Below, in pieces: positions 1 to 5,611 of a stretch of DNA of 21,598 nucleotides (position 1 is the first letter of the stretch; each line of letters starts with the position of its first letter). A model generated the notes under the pieces. The model was not told where the DNA came from. It did not search any database and saw only the letters and a list, made by a program, of their open reading frames with translations. The stretch comes from a virus: positions 1 to 21,598 of IMG/VR virus record IMGVR_UViG_3300020156_000083; one strand, 5' to 3'. A program made the position numbers and the translations under genes.

Positions 1-1
1 G

Positions 2-772
2 CAAGGCCTGCGCACGCCCGGCCTCGCGGTGATCCTGGTCGGCAGCGATCCTGCCTCTCAGGTTTATGTCTCGCACAAGCGTAAAGACTGTGAAGAGGTT
101 GGCTTCCTCTCTCAAGCCTACGACCTGCCCGCCGAAACCACGCAAGTCGCGCTGACCGATCTGATCGATCGCCTCAACGACGACCCGGCAATCGACGGCA
201 TCCTGCTGCAGCTGCCACTGCCCGAGCATCTCGACGCATCGAAACTGCTGGAACGCATCCGCCCGGACAAAGACGTCGACGGTTTCCACCCGTATAACGT
301 CGGTCGCCTGGCCCAGCGCATCCCGCTGCTGCGTCCGTGCACACCCAAGGGCATCATGACCCTGCTGGAAAGCACGGGTGCCGATCTGTACGGAATGGAC
401 GCCGTGGTCGTTGGCGCGTCCAACATCGTAGGCCGCCCGATGGCGATGGAACTGTTGCTGGCCGGCTGCACCGTCACCGTGACTCACCGCTTCACCAAGG
501 ACCTGGCCGGCCACGTCGGCCGCGCCGATCTGGTGGTCGTGGCCGCCGGCAAGCCGGGCCTGGTCAAGGGCGAGTGGATCAAGGAAGGCGCGATCGTGAT
601 CGACGTCGGCATCAACCGTCAGGACGACGGCAAACTGGTCGGTGACGTTGTCTACGAAACCGCCCTGCCCCGCGCAGGCTGGATCACACCGGTGCCGGGC
701 GGCGTCGGCCCGATGACCCGTGCCTGCCTGCTGGAAAACACGCTTTATGCGGCAGAAACGCTGCACGCCTGA
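2..772 (+). CDS. folD: FolD, bifunctional methylenetetrahydrofolate dehydrogenase/cyclohydrolase (5' end cut off by window)
   Basis: Cytoplasmic one-carbon enzyme that interconverts 5,10-methylene-THF, 5,10-methenyl-THF and 10-formyl-THF with NADP. The reading frame is open from base 2 and gives 256 residues. Family members are about 284 residues, so roughly the first 28 residues and the start codon lie outside the window. Visible family signatures are the substrate-site segment YVSHKRKDC, which contains the catalytic lysine, the PCTPKG motif, the Rossmann segment around [11 protein letters not shown], and the C-terminal PGGVGPMT motif. No frameshift or stop is seen, so the gene appears intact apart from the window edge. 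It is followed 19 bases later by a strong terminator. It is host housekeeping DNA and marks the chromosomal flank of the prophage. Confidence 0.97.
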   Translation, partial: QGLRTPGLAVILVGSDPASQVYVSHKRKDCEEVGFLSQAYDLPAETTQVALTDLIDRLNDDPAIDGILLQLPLPEHLDASKLLERIRPDKDVDGFHPYNVGRLAQRIPLLRPCTPKGIMTLLESTGADLYGMDAVVVGASNIVGRPMAMELLLAGCTVTVTHRFTKDLAGHVGRADLVVVAAGKPGLVKGEWIKEGAIVIDVGINRQDDGKLVGDVVYETALPRAGWITPVPGGVGPMTRACLLENTLYAAETLHA

Positions 773-790
773 GTGACATTTTCAGCTTTG

Positions 791-820
791 AAAAAACCCG
801 CCTTGTGCGGGTTTTTTATT
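791..820 (+). terminator. Intrinsic terminator of folD
   Basis: An 11-bp stem (791-801 with 807-817), mixed A/T and GC-rich, encloses a 5-base loop and is followed by further T residues. The A-run on the left arm makes it potentially bidirectional. It begins 19 bases after the folD stop codon. Confidence 0.92.
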
Positions 821-971
821 GTTTGAGAAAAAACTGTAACCGTTCGCCGGAAACCCCTCTTTTTACAGGCCTTTTCACGAGATTTTCAGCTCGTTCAAAC
901 AACCATCGACAGATCTTCAGCCATACTCCTAGTATTATTTTTGGGTTTTGCTATGTGGTTCTGGGTGGTGG

Positions 972-991
972 ACCCCAATGTTTATTGGGGT
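972..991. repeat. Perfect inverted repeat (hairpin)
   Basis: ACCCCAAT at 972-979 pairs with ATTGGGGT at 984-991 around a four-base GTTT loop. It is followed by only three T residues, so it is a weak terminator candidate at best. It lies inside the gene-free junction region and could instead be a protein-binding site. Confidence 0.6.
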
Positions 992-1037
992 TTGCCTACC
1001 CTGCGACACCCACTGATATGCTGCGAAACACATGCAG

Positions 1038-1055
1038 TGGTACAAAAATTGGTAC
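1038..1055. repeat. Direct repeat TGGTAC-N6-TGGTAC, possible integrase-site element
   Basis: Two identical TGGTAC hexamers lie 12 bases apart, centre to centre, separated by AAAAAT. Short directly repeated motifs with helical spacing are typical of integrase arm-type sites beside attachment cores. That use is inference from position next to the suspected junction. Confidence 0.3.
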
Positions 1056-1152
1056 GAGCTTTTTCCCTTCTGCGGCGTCCTGCCGATTGAACACCAATCC
1101 AAAATCCTACAGTTCGTCGCTTCACCCTCGCCCGCCCTTATTGCCTCGATTA

Positions 1153-1168
1153 CTGTATATACAAACAG
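1153..1168 (+). promoter_or_regulatory. LexA (SOS) box
   Basis: The 16-mer CTGTATATACAAACAG keeps the invariant CTG-N10-CAG frame and matches the E. coli/Pseudomonas consensus CTGTATATATATACAG at 14 of 16 positions. It ends 19 bases before the GTG start of the next gene, where bound LexA would block the promoter or early transcript. It predicts DNA-damage induction of the two-gene unit 1188-2300. Confidence 0.88.
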
Positions 1169-1187
1169 TAATCAGCAAGGCATCCCC

Positions 1188-1550
1188 GTGGACAACCTCA
1201 TAGAAGACACCGACGATTGGCTCGGTAACCCGACCCCGCTCGAAACCTGCCGACACCAGCTCAGGATGTACGAAAACGAATTCGAAGCGCTCACTCTCAA
1301 GCTGCAGCGGGCACTGGAAAATATTCAGGGACTGATCCAAGACAATGATGCGCTCATTCAGGAGCGGAACTCTCTGAAGGCAAAGCTTCAATATGCCGAG
1401 GGGGATTTACTGAGCGAAAAGCGAAGGCTCGCCGACATCGAGCACAATAGAAATCATCTGTTCGATGAGAACCAGCGCCTGCTCAGAGAAGCCCGAGATC
1501 GGGAGGAGTGGGGATTTCATTGCGAATGTTGCGCCGAAAAAGGTTTGTGA
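1188..1550 (+). CDS. SOS-regulated coiled-coil protein of unknown function
   Basis: A 120-residue protein. The GTG start at 1188 is chosen because AAGG lies 7 bases upstream and the LexA box would fall inside the gene with any earlier start. Residues about 1-25 are acidic with a TDDWLGNPTPLE stretch. From about residue 30 to 105 the sequence is a continuous charged heptad-like helix (many E/K/R/L/Q), strongly suggesting a parallel coiled coil. The C-terminus ends in a short Cys-rich tail with CECC, which could bind metal or form disulfides. No enzymatic motif is visible and I do not recognise the family. It lies 54 bases upstream of the SRAP gene on the same strand with no terminator between, so the two are probably cotranscribed from the LexA-controlled promoter. 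Confidence 0.75.
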   Translation: MDNLIEDTDDWLGNPTPLETCRHQLRMYENEFEALTLKLQRALENIQGLIQDNDALIQERNSLKAKLQYAEGDLLSEKRRLADIEHNRNHLFDENQRLLREARDREEWGFHCECCAEKGL

Positions 1551-1604
1551 CGAAGCCAGCGCGGGCGGGTCTACGCTGAATCAGATCCATCCGAGGGCAT
1601 GGCA

Positions 1605-2300
1605 ATGTGCGGACGACTTTCCCAGTACAGCGGCATTCACGACTTTGTGGCGGCACTGAGCATGCCAAACGCGCTCATCAACTCAACCGGCGAACAGCCC
1701 TTTGAGCGGTACAACGCCGCGCCAACCACTCAGCTTGCCCTCTTCCACCAGGAGGGCCAGTTCCTGCACGCGGACATGGTCCGCTGGGGATGGCGCCCGC
1801 ACTGGGCAAAGGATCGCGCCGCGCCAATCAATGCCCGAGTGGAGAAAGTCGCCCATGGCCCGTTCTTCCGCGCGATATGGCCGCACCGGGCAATCATCGC
1901 GATCAACAACTGGTTTGAATGGGTAGACGAAGGCGGGCCGAAGAAGCAGCCATACCTGATCAGACATCGCGACCAATCCCCGATCCTCTGCGCTGCGATC
2001 GGCCAATACCCAAGCGATGAGCACGGCCCAAGCGAACACGACGGCTTTGTGATCATCACAGCCGACAGCGCCGGCGGCATGGTCGATGTTCACGATCGGC
2101 GCCCCGTCGTTCTCCCGCCAGAGCTTGCCCGGGAGTGGCTGGACCCGGCCACGCCGAAAGAACGCGCCGAACAAATGGTGCTGCATGAGGGCGAGCCTTC
2201 CGAGGCATTCGAATGGTTCAAGGTCGACCGCGCCGTGGGCAATGTCCGCAATCAGGGCCCGGATCTGATTAAGCCGATCGAGGAAAACAGCCTGTTCTAA
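1605..2300 (+). CDS. SOS response-associated peptidase family protein (SRAP; YedK/HMCES-like)
   Basis: Members of this family bind abasic sites in single-stranded DNA and form a protective thiazolidine crosslink through the amino-terminal cysteine once Met1 is removed. The second of two in-frame ATGs (1605) is chosen because it places the essential Cys at position 2 (MCGRLSQ) and because GAGG is 8 bases upstream; the ATG at 1599 would bury the cysteine. Key family residues are present: Cys2, Asn76 in INAR, Glu105 in NNWFEW, and His163 in the VHDRRPVVL motif. The 231-residue length is usual for the family, so the protein looks active. It lies downstream of the LexA-controlled coiled-coil gene. 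Its stop codon overlaps the stop of the convergent gene at 2297-2527. Confidence 0.93.
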   Translation: MCGRLSQYSGIHDFVAALSMPNALINSTGEQPFERYNAAPTTQLALFHQEGQFLHADMVRWGWRPHWAKDRAAPINARVEKVAHGPFFRAIWPHRAIIAINNWFEWVDEGGPKKQPYLIRHRDQSPILCAAIGQYPSDEHGPSEHDGFVIITADSAGGMVDVHDRRPVVLPPELAREWLDPATPKERAEQMVLHEGEPSEAFEWFKVDRAVGNVRNQGPDLIKPIEENSLF

Positions 2301-2527
2301 GTCGAAGTCAGCGCTCGCAGACGGTTCTCTGTCGCGTTGTCGAAGATCACGTAGAGCTTATCGATGGTGGACTCGGTTAAGGCCCGCGCCGACTCCAGGC
2401 CATAGACGAACCCCTCAGCCCTAGCGCCCGCCTTGGCTGCGATGATCATCGAATCTGCACGCGCAATCTCAGCCAGAAGCTTGTCTGCAGCGCGCTCAAT
2501 GTTCGGGCTCAGTTCCACACCTTCCAT
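2297..2527 (-). CDS. Small protein of unknown function, last gene of the late operon
   Basis: A 76-residue protein with a good AGGAGG ribosome-binding site 4-5 bases before the ATG at 2527. It is predicted largely helical and rich in Ala, Glu and Arg (IERAADKLLAEIARADSM, then GLESARALTESTIDKLYVIF). There is no signal peptide, membrane segment or metal motif, so it is not an obvious holin or spanin. It follows the endolysin gene by 48 bases on the same strand and is the last gene of the prophage late direction before the convergent SRAP gene. I do not recognise the family. Position suggests a lysis-cassette or operon-end accessory protein, but this is inference. Confidence 0.68.
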   Translation of the reverse strand: MEGVELSPNIERAADKLLAEIARADSMIIAAKAGARAEGFVYGLESARALTESTIDKLYVIFDNATENRLRALTST

Positions 2528-2575
2528 GCCGCCTCCTGCCTTATTGGGATCAGCAACAGGATAGCGACATCTGCC

Positions 2576-2998
2576 TCAGGGCACATCCTTGAAGAAGACG
2601 TGGTTACCGAGTTTCAGCGTCTGTTTGGCCTTTGCCGCCCAGGCCGGCGCCTTGATGCTGGTGGCGTAATAGTGGGTGGCTCCGCCGGTAGGATCCGGCA
2701 CCTTGCCATCGATAACCTGATCAGCAGCAATTCGGCACTGCGCCAGTTCGCGGAACGGGATCTGCTTCACGCCGATCAGGAACTGATAGTTCGGGTCCGT
2801 CTTGTTCCAGCAGCTGAACTGCCATGGCTTTTGGCAGACGCCGGCGTAACCCTCTCCCCACCACGACTTTTCCTTCCCATCGAACACGCGGTTGCGGATC
2901 GTCCAGGCCACGGCGACCTGGCCGGCCGCTCCCTCTCCTCGCGCCTCGCCCCACAGGGTCCGGGCGAGGATGTCTCGGTCTTTATCGGTTACAGGCAT
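2576..2998 (-). CDS. SleB-type cell wall hydrolase (prophage endolysin)
   Basis: A 140-residue protein of the Hydrolase_2/SleB family of peptidoglycan lytic enzymes, probably the phage endolysin. The diagnostic segment LARTLWGEARGEG near the N-terminus contains the expected catalytic glutamate (Glu18). Further conserved features are the IRNRV motif, the CQKPWQFSCWN segment and a downstream GGATHYYA motif. The start at 2998 is chosen because TGGAGAAAAGTT precedes it with suitable spacing; longer in-frame starts overlap the preceding gene and its terminator. There is no signal peptide or N-terminal anchor, so release would need a holin, and none is visible in this window. It lies at the distal end of the late operon after the fibre genes and is preceded by a terminator-like hairpin. 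Confidence 0.9.
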   Translation of the reverse strand: MPVTDKDRDILARTLWGEARGEGAAGQVAVAWTIRNRVFDGKEKSWWGEGYAGVCQKPWQFSCWNKTDPNYQFLIGVKQIPFRELAQCRIAADQVIDGKVPDPTGGATHYYATSIKAPAWAAKAKQTLKLGNHVFFKDVP

Positions 2999-3013
2999 AA
3001 CTTTTCTCCAGGC

Positions 3014-3040
3014 AAAAAAAAGCCCGCTCAGTGGCGGGCT
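3014..3040 (-). terminator. Intrinsic terminator-like hairpin before the endolysin gene
   Basis: On the - strand a 7-bp stem AGCCCGC/GCGGGCT (3040-3034 with 3027-3021), with a 6-base loop, is followed by a run of seven T residues. It overlaps the stop codon of the fibre-assembly gene and ends 16 bases before the endolysin start. It would reduce endolysin transcription unless late transcription is antiterminated. Confidence 0.85.
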
Positions 3041-3380
3041 ATTGGGATTGAGGGAGCGCGGGCCAATCAGGGACATAGGGCCAGCCCTCGCGCTCTGGCG
3101 TTTTGCTCAGCGCGATCAGGTATCGTTTCCAAGCCTTCCAGAGCGCCCGGTCTTCTTCGGTGATCTCGTCCAGGTCTACCCCGGCCTGCAGAGGGCTGAT
3201 TGCGGTGTTGGCCTGCTCGATCAGCAACCGCAAAGCCGCCATGGAATCCCGATTCTGGTCATCAAGTGCAACTTTCTCGATTAACCATGCGGGTATCTCG
3301 TCGACCAGCGTTTCGCCGGGATCAATCGGCCATCCGGGCTCAACGCCTCGCCATGAGTTTTGCGTGATCGCGTAAGGCAT
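3039..3380 (-). CDS. Tail fibre assembly protein (chaperone)
   Basis: A protein of 113 residues resembling the small tail-fibre assembly proteins found directly downstream of Pseudomonas prophage fibre genes. They begin with a YAIT...WR motif (here MPYAITQNSWRGV) and end with a Trp/Pro-rich segment preceded by a helix (ALWKAWKRYLIAL, then EREGWPYVPDWPALP). Such proteins help fold or trimerise the adjacent fibre. I prefer the ATG at 3380, which has GGAG 8 bases upstream. The ATG at 3386 forms an ATGA overlap with the fibre stop but sits only 2 bases after GGAG. Both starts keep translation coupled to the fibre gene. Confidence 0.85.
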   Translation of the reverse strand: MPYAITQNSWRGVEPGWPIDPGETLVDEIPAWLIEKVALDDQNRDSMAALRLLIEQANTAISPLQAGVDLDEITEEDRALWKAWKRYLIALSKTPEREGWPYVPDWPALPQSQ

Positions 3381-3382
3381 GC

Positions 3383-4567
3383 TCATCGCTCCATCCCGTA
3401 ACCACAAACATCGATAGTCGCCGAACCACCAGCAGCGGCGACCGCGTATGTGATAGCCATGTTTCCATCCATCACGAAATCAAACTGAACACGCGCACCC
3501 GCGTCGGCGATCATCATCGGAGCGGAGCCTGCGGCCGGGACGGAGATAAATACGACCTGGCCGGCGGCGCTCACCCGGAGGACAACCGATTGGCAACCCT
3601 GCGGAACGACTGGACCGAGTCCTACCGCTGTGTAAGCCGTGGCAGTGCCCCCTGACAGGCGCCGGAATGGCGTGATGCTGGTGTTGGTCGTATAGAAAAT
3701 CATGTTGGTAGCCGAAAGCTGGAAACCGTAAAGGGTCCCGCCTGCACCGGTTCTCAGCGCACAAATAAATCGGCGCGAAGAATCACCCGCTTTCGTTCGA
3801 GCTCTTCCGAAATACGGCGCGCTGTAGATTGTTGGCGAAAGCTCGATGGCCGCAACACCCGCGTTTTCGTAGAGATACGCGAAATAGAAAACGTCAGGGG
3901 TCAACCCACCGATACCTGAAATCGTGATGGGCGTGGAAAGTCTAAGGTTCTTGCCAGTGCCCGGAATGAACGCCGCTCCCGGCGAAAAGGTGATCGAGCT
4001 GCTGCTGTTCCAAGTTGGAATCAAGCCCTCGATGTAACCGTCAGATACGCCGTTCGTTTTGTTTAGGGAGGCCTGAAGCTTGCCGAATGCTCCAATGATG
4101 CTGTCCGTTGCGACCACCGCACCAGACGCGCCGGCGTCCAGCCCGGTAAGGACCGAAGCCAGTACGCGCGGGTTTGTGAGGTATTTGTTGGTGATGCCTT
4201 CGAGGATACCGTCCGAGTTGGACAGATTCAGCGCGGCGCGCACGCCAGCCTGCGTGGGGTCATTCCCCAGCACCGCCAGCACGCCACCAAACTGATTGGT
4301 CAGCGCTCGAAGAGCATCCGCCGAATCCTTGGGATAACCCTGCATGGGCGCAATGGCATAACCACCTGCCGCGTTCGTCGCACCGATGTAGTTCGGCGAG
4401 ATCGAAAGCGTGGTGTTGCTCGCGATGTTCGTCACCTCGTACCAGCCACCGTCAGGGCCGCGGAAAGCATCGCCGACCCGGGAGTTGGTAACGAATGATG
4501 TGCCCGTGCCGTTCACGGTATTGGAATTTTGGACGACAGAAACCGTCCCGGCTTTGTACCAGGGCAT
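3383..4567 (-). CDS. Tail fibre protein
   Basis: A 394-residue fibre protein. The first 100 or so residues (MPWYKAGTVSVVQNSNTVNG..., GDAFRGPDGGWYEVTNI..., YAIAPMQGYPKDSADALRAL) form the conserved attachment domain seen on many Pseudomonas prophage fibres. The centre and C-terminus are rich in Gly, Ser, Thr and Ala, beta-strand like, and probably carry the receptor-binding part, which is variable in such proteins. The start at 4567 is chosen because TGGAG lies 7 bases upstream and it gives the usual N-terminal sequence. The fibre would bind the host surface at the tail tip. The gene lies between two small tip-associated genes and the assembly chaperone. No frameshift is visible. Confidence 0.9.
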   Translation of the reverse strand: MPWYKAGTVSVVQNSNTVNGTGTSFVTNSRVGDAFRGPDGGWYEVTNIASNTTLSISPNYIGATNAAGGYAIAPMQGYPKDSADALRALTNQFGGVLAVLGNDPTQAGVRAALNLSNSDGILEGITNKYLTNPRVLASVLTGLDAGASGAVVATDSIIGAFGKLQASLNKTNGVSDGYIEGLIPTWNSSSSITFSPGAAFIPGTGKNLRLSTPITISGIGGLTPDVFYFAYLYENAGVAAIELSPTIYSAPYFGRARTKAGDSSRRFICALRTGAGGTLYGFQLSATNMIFYTTNTSITPFRRLSGGTATAYTAVGLGPVVPQGCQSVVLRVSAAGQVVFISVPAAGSAPMMIADAGARVQFDFVMDGNMAITYAVAAAGGSATIDVCGYGMER

Positions 4568-4592
4568 CGAATATCTCCAGTGAGTTTGAGAG

Positions 4593-5255
4593 TCAGGCCA
4601 GCAATTTGGCGCAAAGGAAAGGACGGTGCCCCTGATCGGTCCACGCGTTGGATGCAAGGCTGTACATCAGAATTCGACCATTGGCGTAATCAACGCCGAG
4701 CGCACAGCTGCCACCGGACGAGTTGTTGTGACAGGTCATCGTGAAGGGGTTGATTGAAACGTACTCGCCCGCCCCGAGCGCCTTGTTAATGCCCCAGATA
4801 TAGCGCTGGCCAACGCTCAATTGCTCGGCGCCGAGATACGTCCAGTTACCGGCAGCGAACGTCACCACAACCGCCGGCGCTCCGCTGTCGTAGCAAAGCA
4901 CGCCGTTCTGATCCCACAAGCGCAGGCCGTAAGTGGATGTACCCATAGACGCCCAAGCAGCCACGAAATACTGACCGCTAAGTGACTCGTTGACTTTGGA
5001 GGCGTTCATCGAGAACCCGGTCCAGTTGCCCGGTCCACCGGTAAACCACACCGAATACGGCACCTGGATCAATCCCGTTTGATCAGGTCGAATGAACACC
5101 AGGGGCGGGTCTTGACTAGTCACGGCACGCGGAAAGGTGGCTGTGGCTGTAGCAACGCCGGAGTAAGACCCCTTCGTCAACATGCACAGCCTGGGCGCAT
5201 CTGAATCGATCTGAACAAAAGCGTTGTCGTTGATGCTCTGGAATCCGAAACTCAT
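4593..5255 (-). CDS. Tail tip/fibre-associated protein of unknown function (larger paralogue)
   Basis: A 220-residue protein, soluble, beta-rich, with many Gly/Ser/Thr/Asn residues and no membrane segment. Its first ~30 residues (MSFGFQSINDNAFVQIDSD) resemble the start of the product of the next upstream gene (MALFGLRVFDPSGQLAMDT). Both also carry a similar later strand (PPLVFIRPDQTG / CVFMIIPTRAQD), suggesting related folds. I believe this corresponds to a DUF6453-like family found beside J genes, but I cannot confirm that. The start overlaps the upstream stop as ATGA (5252-5255), indicating translational coupling. Location between J and the fibre points to a tail-tip accessory or receptor-interaction role. 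This is inference. Confidence 0.8.
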   Translation of the reverse strand: MSFGFQSINDNAFVQIDSDAPRLCMLTKGSYSGVATATATFPRAVTSQDPPLVFIRPDQTGLIQVPYSVWFTGGPGNWTGFSMNASKVNESLSGQYFVAAWASMGTSTYGLRLWDQNGVLCYDSGAPAVVVTFAAGNWTYLGAEQLSVGQRYIWGINKALGAGEYVSINPFTMTCHNNSSGGSCALGVDYANGRILMYSLASNAWTDQGHRPFLCAKLLA

Positions 5256-5608
5256 GTCGAAAACCTTATCGCGTAAGCCTTGGAAACAATCCGCGACTGG
5301 AGAGTCGAAGCGCTGGTCGACGGGTTTTTCGGCAGAACGACCACCTGACCGACTGACGTTGTTACGTAGGGGTAAGAACGAATGTTACCCGAGGAGTCAT
5401 TTTCTGATGGCTGCACGTCCTGCGCTCTCGTTGGGATGATCATGAACACGCAATTAGCCGGATTGAATCCGGGGATGCTCAGGGTGTAGCTGGGCGTGGT
5501 ACCGCTAAAATCGATCACGCCCTGCCAGATCACCTGATAGGTAAAGCTGTTGGTGTCCATGGCGAGCTGACCGCTCGGATCAAAGACACGCAGGCCAAAT
5601 AACGCCAT
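5252..5608 (-). CDS. Small tail tip-associated protein (shorter paralogue)
   Basis: A 118-residue protein that begins 3 bases after the J stop codon and ends in an ATGA overlap with the next gene. It is predicted beta-rich and has no signal peptide. Its N-terminus and one central strand resemble the 220-residue neighbour downstream, so the pair may come from duplication or form a heteromer at the tail tip. Position directly after J is shared by small J-associated proteins in many siphoviruses. The function is not known to me. Confidence 0.8.
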   Translation of the reverse strand: MALFGLRVFDPSGQLAMDTNSFTYQVIWQGVIDFSGTTPSYTLSIPGFNPANCVFMIIPTRAQDVQPSENDSSGNIRSYPYVTTSVGQVVVLPKNPSTSASTLQSRIVSKAYAIRFST

Positions 5609-5611
5609 TGA

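Larger units (their letters stand above)
822..1152. other. Gene-free stretch, probable host-prophage junction
   Basis: About 330 bases separate the folD terminator from the LexA box. Open frames exist here but none has a convincing ribosome-binding site or protein-like composition. Visible structure is a perfect 8-bp inverted repeat at 972-991, an imperfect inverted repeat at about 1010-1039 (CACTG...CAGTG), a near-direct repeat CTGCGACAC / CTGCGAAACAC at 1001-1030, and a direct repeat of TGGTAC at 1038-1055. I searched for a tRNA or a tRNA 3' end (T-arm GTTCGA-like motif on either strand) and saw none. One end of the prophage (attL or attR) most likely lies here, but the core cannot be identified without the other end. 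Confidence 0.5.

Noticed and set aside
960-1080. tRNA or tRNA fragment at the prophage edge
   Set aside because: The paired GC-rich segments suggested one, but no T-arm GTTCRA motif, acceptor pairing or CCA end could be found on either strand.
805-1203. Open + strand frame across the junction region
   Set aside because: It begins inside the folD terminator, runs through the LexA box and has no Shine-Dalgarno sequence; composition is not protein-like.
2297-2527. Holin or spanin next to the endolysin
   Set aside because: Position invited it, but the 76-residue product has no membrane segment, signal peptide or lipobox.
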